Shown here piece by piece: positions 62,656 through 64,000 of a stretch of DNA of 64,000 nucleotides. Each line of letters opens with the position of its first letter. The first letter of the stretch is position 1. The position numbers and the translations under genes were made by a program. Under the pieces are notes generated by a model. It had not been told where the DNA came from, made no database searches, and saw only the letters and a list, made by a program, of their open reading frames with translations. The DNA comes from an uncultured Clostridia bacterium (lineage in GTDB: Bacteria > Bacillota > Clostridia > Oscillospirales > Acutalibacteraceae), in assembly GCA_945948515.1 (NCBI GenBank), contig CAMFBH010000002.1, positions 1-64,000 on the forward strand, given 5' to 3'.

Positions 62656-64000
62656 TTATTTCTTAGTTGTAACGGTTTTAGCCTTTGACCAGCCCGAATA
62701 GAGCTTAACTGTTTTGCCGTTTACCTTCTTTGTTTTGTAGGTGCGAACTCTTACATAGTATTTCTTGCCGCCCTTAAGCTTTTTGATTGTTTTGGTAAAC
62801 TTCTTGTTGCCCTTGTAGGTTACCTTCTTTGAGGTTTTCTTTGTGAACTTCTTCGAGGTTGAATACTGAACCTGATAGCCTGCTACCTTTGAAACCTTTG
62901 TATAGGTTACCTTAAAGGACTTCTTGCCCTTAACAAGCTTTTTGATTGAGGATTTCTTTGCCTTTGACGCAACATACTCGCCGTCCTTATTGAGCGTATA
63001 TGTTACTCCTCCATCCTTAACCGTTTTCGGCATTGCCGGTGTTTGCGTTACAGGTGCAACATAATTCGGATTTACAACGCCGCAAGCAAGGCAGTTTGTT
63101 GCATTTGCTCCGAAATTATGGCCTGTTGCGGGAACTACTGTTTGAGCCACGAGAACTGTTGCACAGGAATTACATACCGAGCCTGCTGTTAAACCGTTTG
63201 CCGTGCAGGTTGCGGGAACTGCGTTTAATGTGCTCACATTCGAGTGATTACATGTTACTGTTGCTTTAAACGAAGCTCCGGTCTCCTCCCAACTCATTGC
63301 TGAAACAAAAAGCTGTTCACCCGCCTTCAGCTTAACGGTCATAGTTTTATTTCCTTCATAATAATTAAAACTATTTTTTGCAGTATTTGATGCAACAACA
63401 AAGTCATCTATGTTGTTCATATCGCTGATTGTTGCGGTGTAGGTTCCGTCCTTAGGAGCGGTAAAGCATGCTGTTGATATATCCCATCCTTCACCAATAG
63501 TACATGTTATGCTTTGATTAACTCCGATATCGCTAACAAAGGACTCCTTGAGTCCGCAATCAACGCAAACGCCTACCGGCATATTATGCTCAAGCATTTC
63601 AATTACTGCATTTTCGCCTGCAGCGCCGCAGATTGCACATTTTGTTGTTGCAAGTCCCTTTGAAGTGCAGGAAGGTGCTGTTATAATTTCATCCTTAACA
63701 AAGGAAGCTGTAATAATTTCATCCTTAACAAAGGAATGAGTACACTCCACTCCTTCTTCCAAATCTATTGAAACAAAGGTATTTTCTCTATCATTTGCAT
63801 ATGTCTCAGCGGTGGAGCCGGTGTGGCCGTAAATTGTTACCTTGCTTTGAATAGCATTGCCGTCAATTGTTGCCGAGGCATTTCTGATTATTATTGATTC
63901 AAGACTCGGAGTATTGAAAGCCCAACTTCCAATGGTTTTTACCGACTCCGGAATATCAACAGAAATAAGGCTGGAATTTTGAAAAGCAAAGCGATCTATT
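62656..64000 (-). CDS. BspA-type leucine-rich-repeat surface protein, 5' end outside the window
   Basis: The frame stays open to the window edge, so the start is missing; a TTG near 63762 is internal. The visible 447 residues begin with BspA/LRR_5-type repeats (DRFAFQNSSLISVDIPESVK, IGSWAFNTPSLESI). A Cys-rich region with CxxC pairs (CAIC, CVDC, CNSC, CLAC) and a pre-peptidase-like beta domain (GTYTATISDMNNIDDF) follow. The protein ends in a lysine-rich fibronectin-III-like domain (VAGYQVQYSTSKKF, YYVRVRTYK). Such proteins are secreted or wall-bound adhesins; the basic C-terminus may bind wall polymers. The gene ends at the shared terminator. Confidence 0.85.
   Translation of the reverse strand, partial: IDRFAFQNSSLISVDIPESVKTIGSWAFNTPSLESIIIRNASATIDGNAIQSKVTIYGHTGSTAETYANDRENTFVSIDLEEGVECTHSFVKDEIITASFVKDEIITAPSCTSKGLATTKCAICGAAGENAVIEMLEHNMPVGVCVDCGLKESFVSDIGVNQSITCTIGEGWDISTACFTAPKDGTYTATISDMNNIDDFVVASNTAKNSFNYYEGNKTMTVKLKAGEQLFVSAMSWEETGASFKATVTCNHSNVSTLNAVPATCTANGLTAGSVCNSCATVLVAQTVVPATGHNFGANATNCLACGVVNPNYVAPVTQTPAMPKTVKDGGVTYTLNKDGEYVASKAKKSSIKKLVKGKKSFKVTYTKVSKVAGYQVQYSTSKKFTKKTSKKVTYKGNKKFTKTIKKLKGGKKYYVRVRTYKTKKVNGKTVKLYSGWSKAKTVTTKK
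63677..63736 (-). repeat. Tandem 30-base duplication inside the LRR protein gene
   Basis: Two adjacent 30-base units (63677-63706 and 63707-63736) differ at two adjacent bases and encode the decapeptide SFVKDEIITA twice in a row. The frame is kept. Confidence 0.9.

Noticed and set aside
63739-63762. TTG near 63762 as the true start of the terminal surface protein
   Set aside because: The frame continues upstream to the window edge with clear leucine-rich-repeat sequence.

Overview
The window reads as chromosome of an anaerobic, low-GC, spore-forming member of the Clostridia, most like the gut Ruminococcaceae/Oscillospiraceae. The support is the yloU-yloV-recG gene order, spore coat genes cotJA-cotJB, a type A RNase P RNA, a T-box leader on leuA, a group-B-like [FeFe] hydrogenase, a bifunctional AdhE behind a perfect Rex operator, and large secreted proteins with dockerin modules. 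No phage, insertion sequence, CRISPR array, rRNA or tRNA was seen. Most housekeeping genes sit behind clear sigma-A promoters and strong terminators.

Layout. 0-6.5 kb: YmdB-like phosphodiesterase, an orphan solute-binding lipoprotein, Asp23/YloU, FakA/YloV and RecG. 6.5-9.4 kb (minus): membrane M28 peptidase and GH20 hexosaminidase. 9.5-12.9 kb: ferredoxin-thioredoxin-reductase-like miniprotein, cotJA-cotJB, MazF-type toxin without antitoxin, PncC, HPF, TcdA. 12.9-15.9 kb: degenerate phosphoribosyltransferase, LemA, DUF2207 protein. 15.9-19.1 kb: T-box controlled leuA-leuB. 19.2-24.3 kb (minus): P-type cation ATPase behind a probable manganese riboswitch, an IolC/IolJ-like pair, and rnpB. 24.4-25.6 kb: LCP cell-wall ligase.

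25.6-44.8 kb is the accessory heart of the window. A 33-codon peptide gene and four secreted proteins of 882, 375, 2102 and about 2511 residues fill almost 20 kb. Two of them end in the same beta-sandwich plus dockerin unit, two share a Cys-rich module, and the largest is built of tandem repeats of about 440-500 residues with no recognisable family. Their intergenic regions are long and rich in hairpins and palindromes. The set could form a self-associating surface layer or scaffold, but that is inference.

44.9-49.1 kb is a tightly coupled operon: a PPase-like/Nudix fusion, a small multidrug-export family protein, a nucleotidyltransferase and a membrane-anchored GH27 alpha-galactosidase with an inserted domain. 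49.2-51.1 kb: ilvC and a FadR-type GntR regulator whose promoters share one operator-like motif, suggesting a local regulatory circuit. 51.2-56.3 kb: DUF815 ATPase, then a response regulator/histidine kinase/HtrA protease envelope-stress-type operon. 56.4-61.5 kb (minus): [FeFe] hydrogenase, APH-like kinase and AdhE. 61.6-64 kb: GtrA protein, a small hypothetical protein, and the 3' part of a BspA-type leucine-rich-repeat surface protein that runs off the window.
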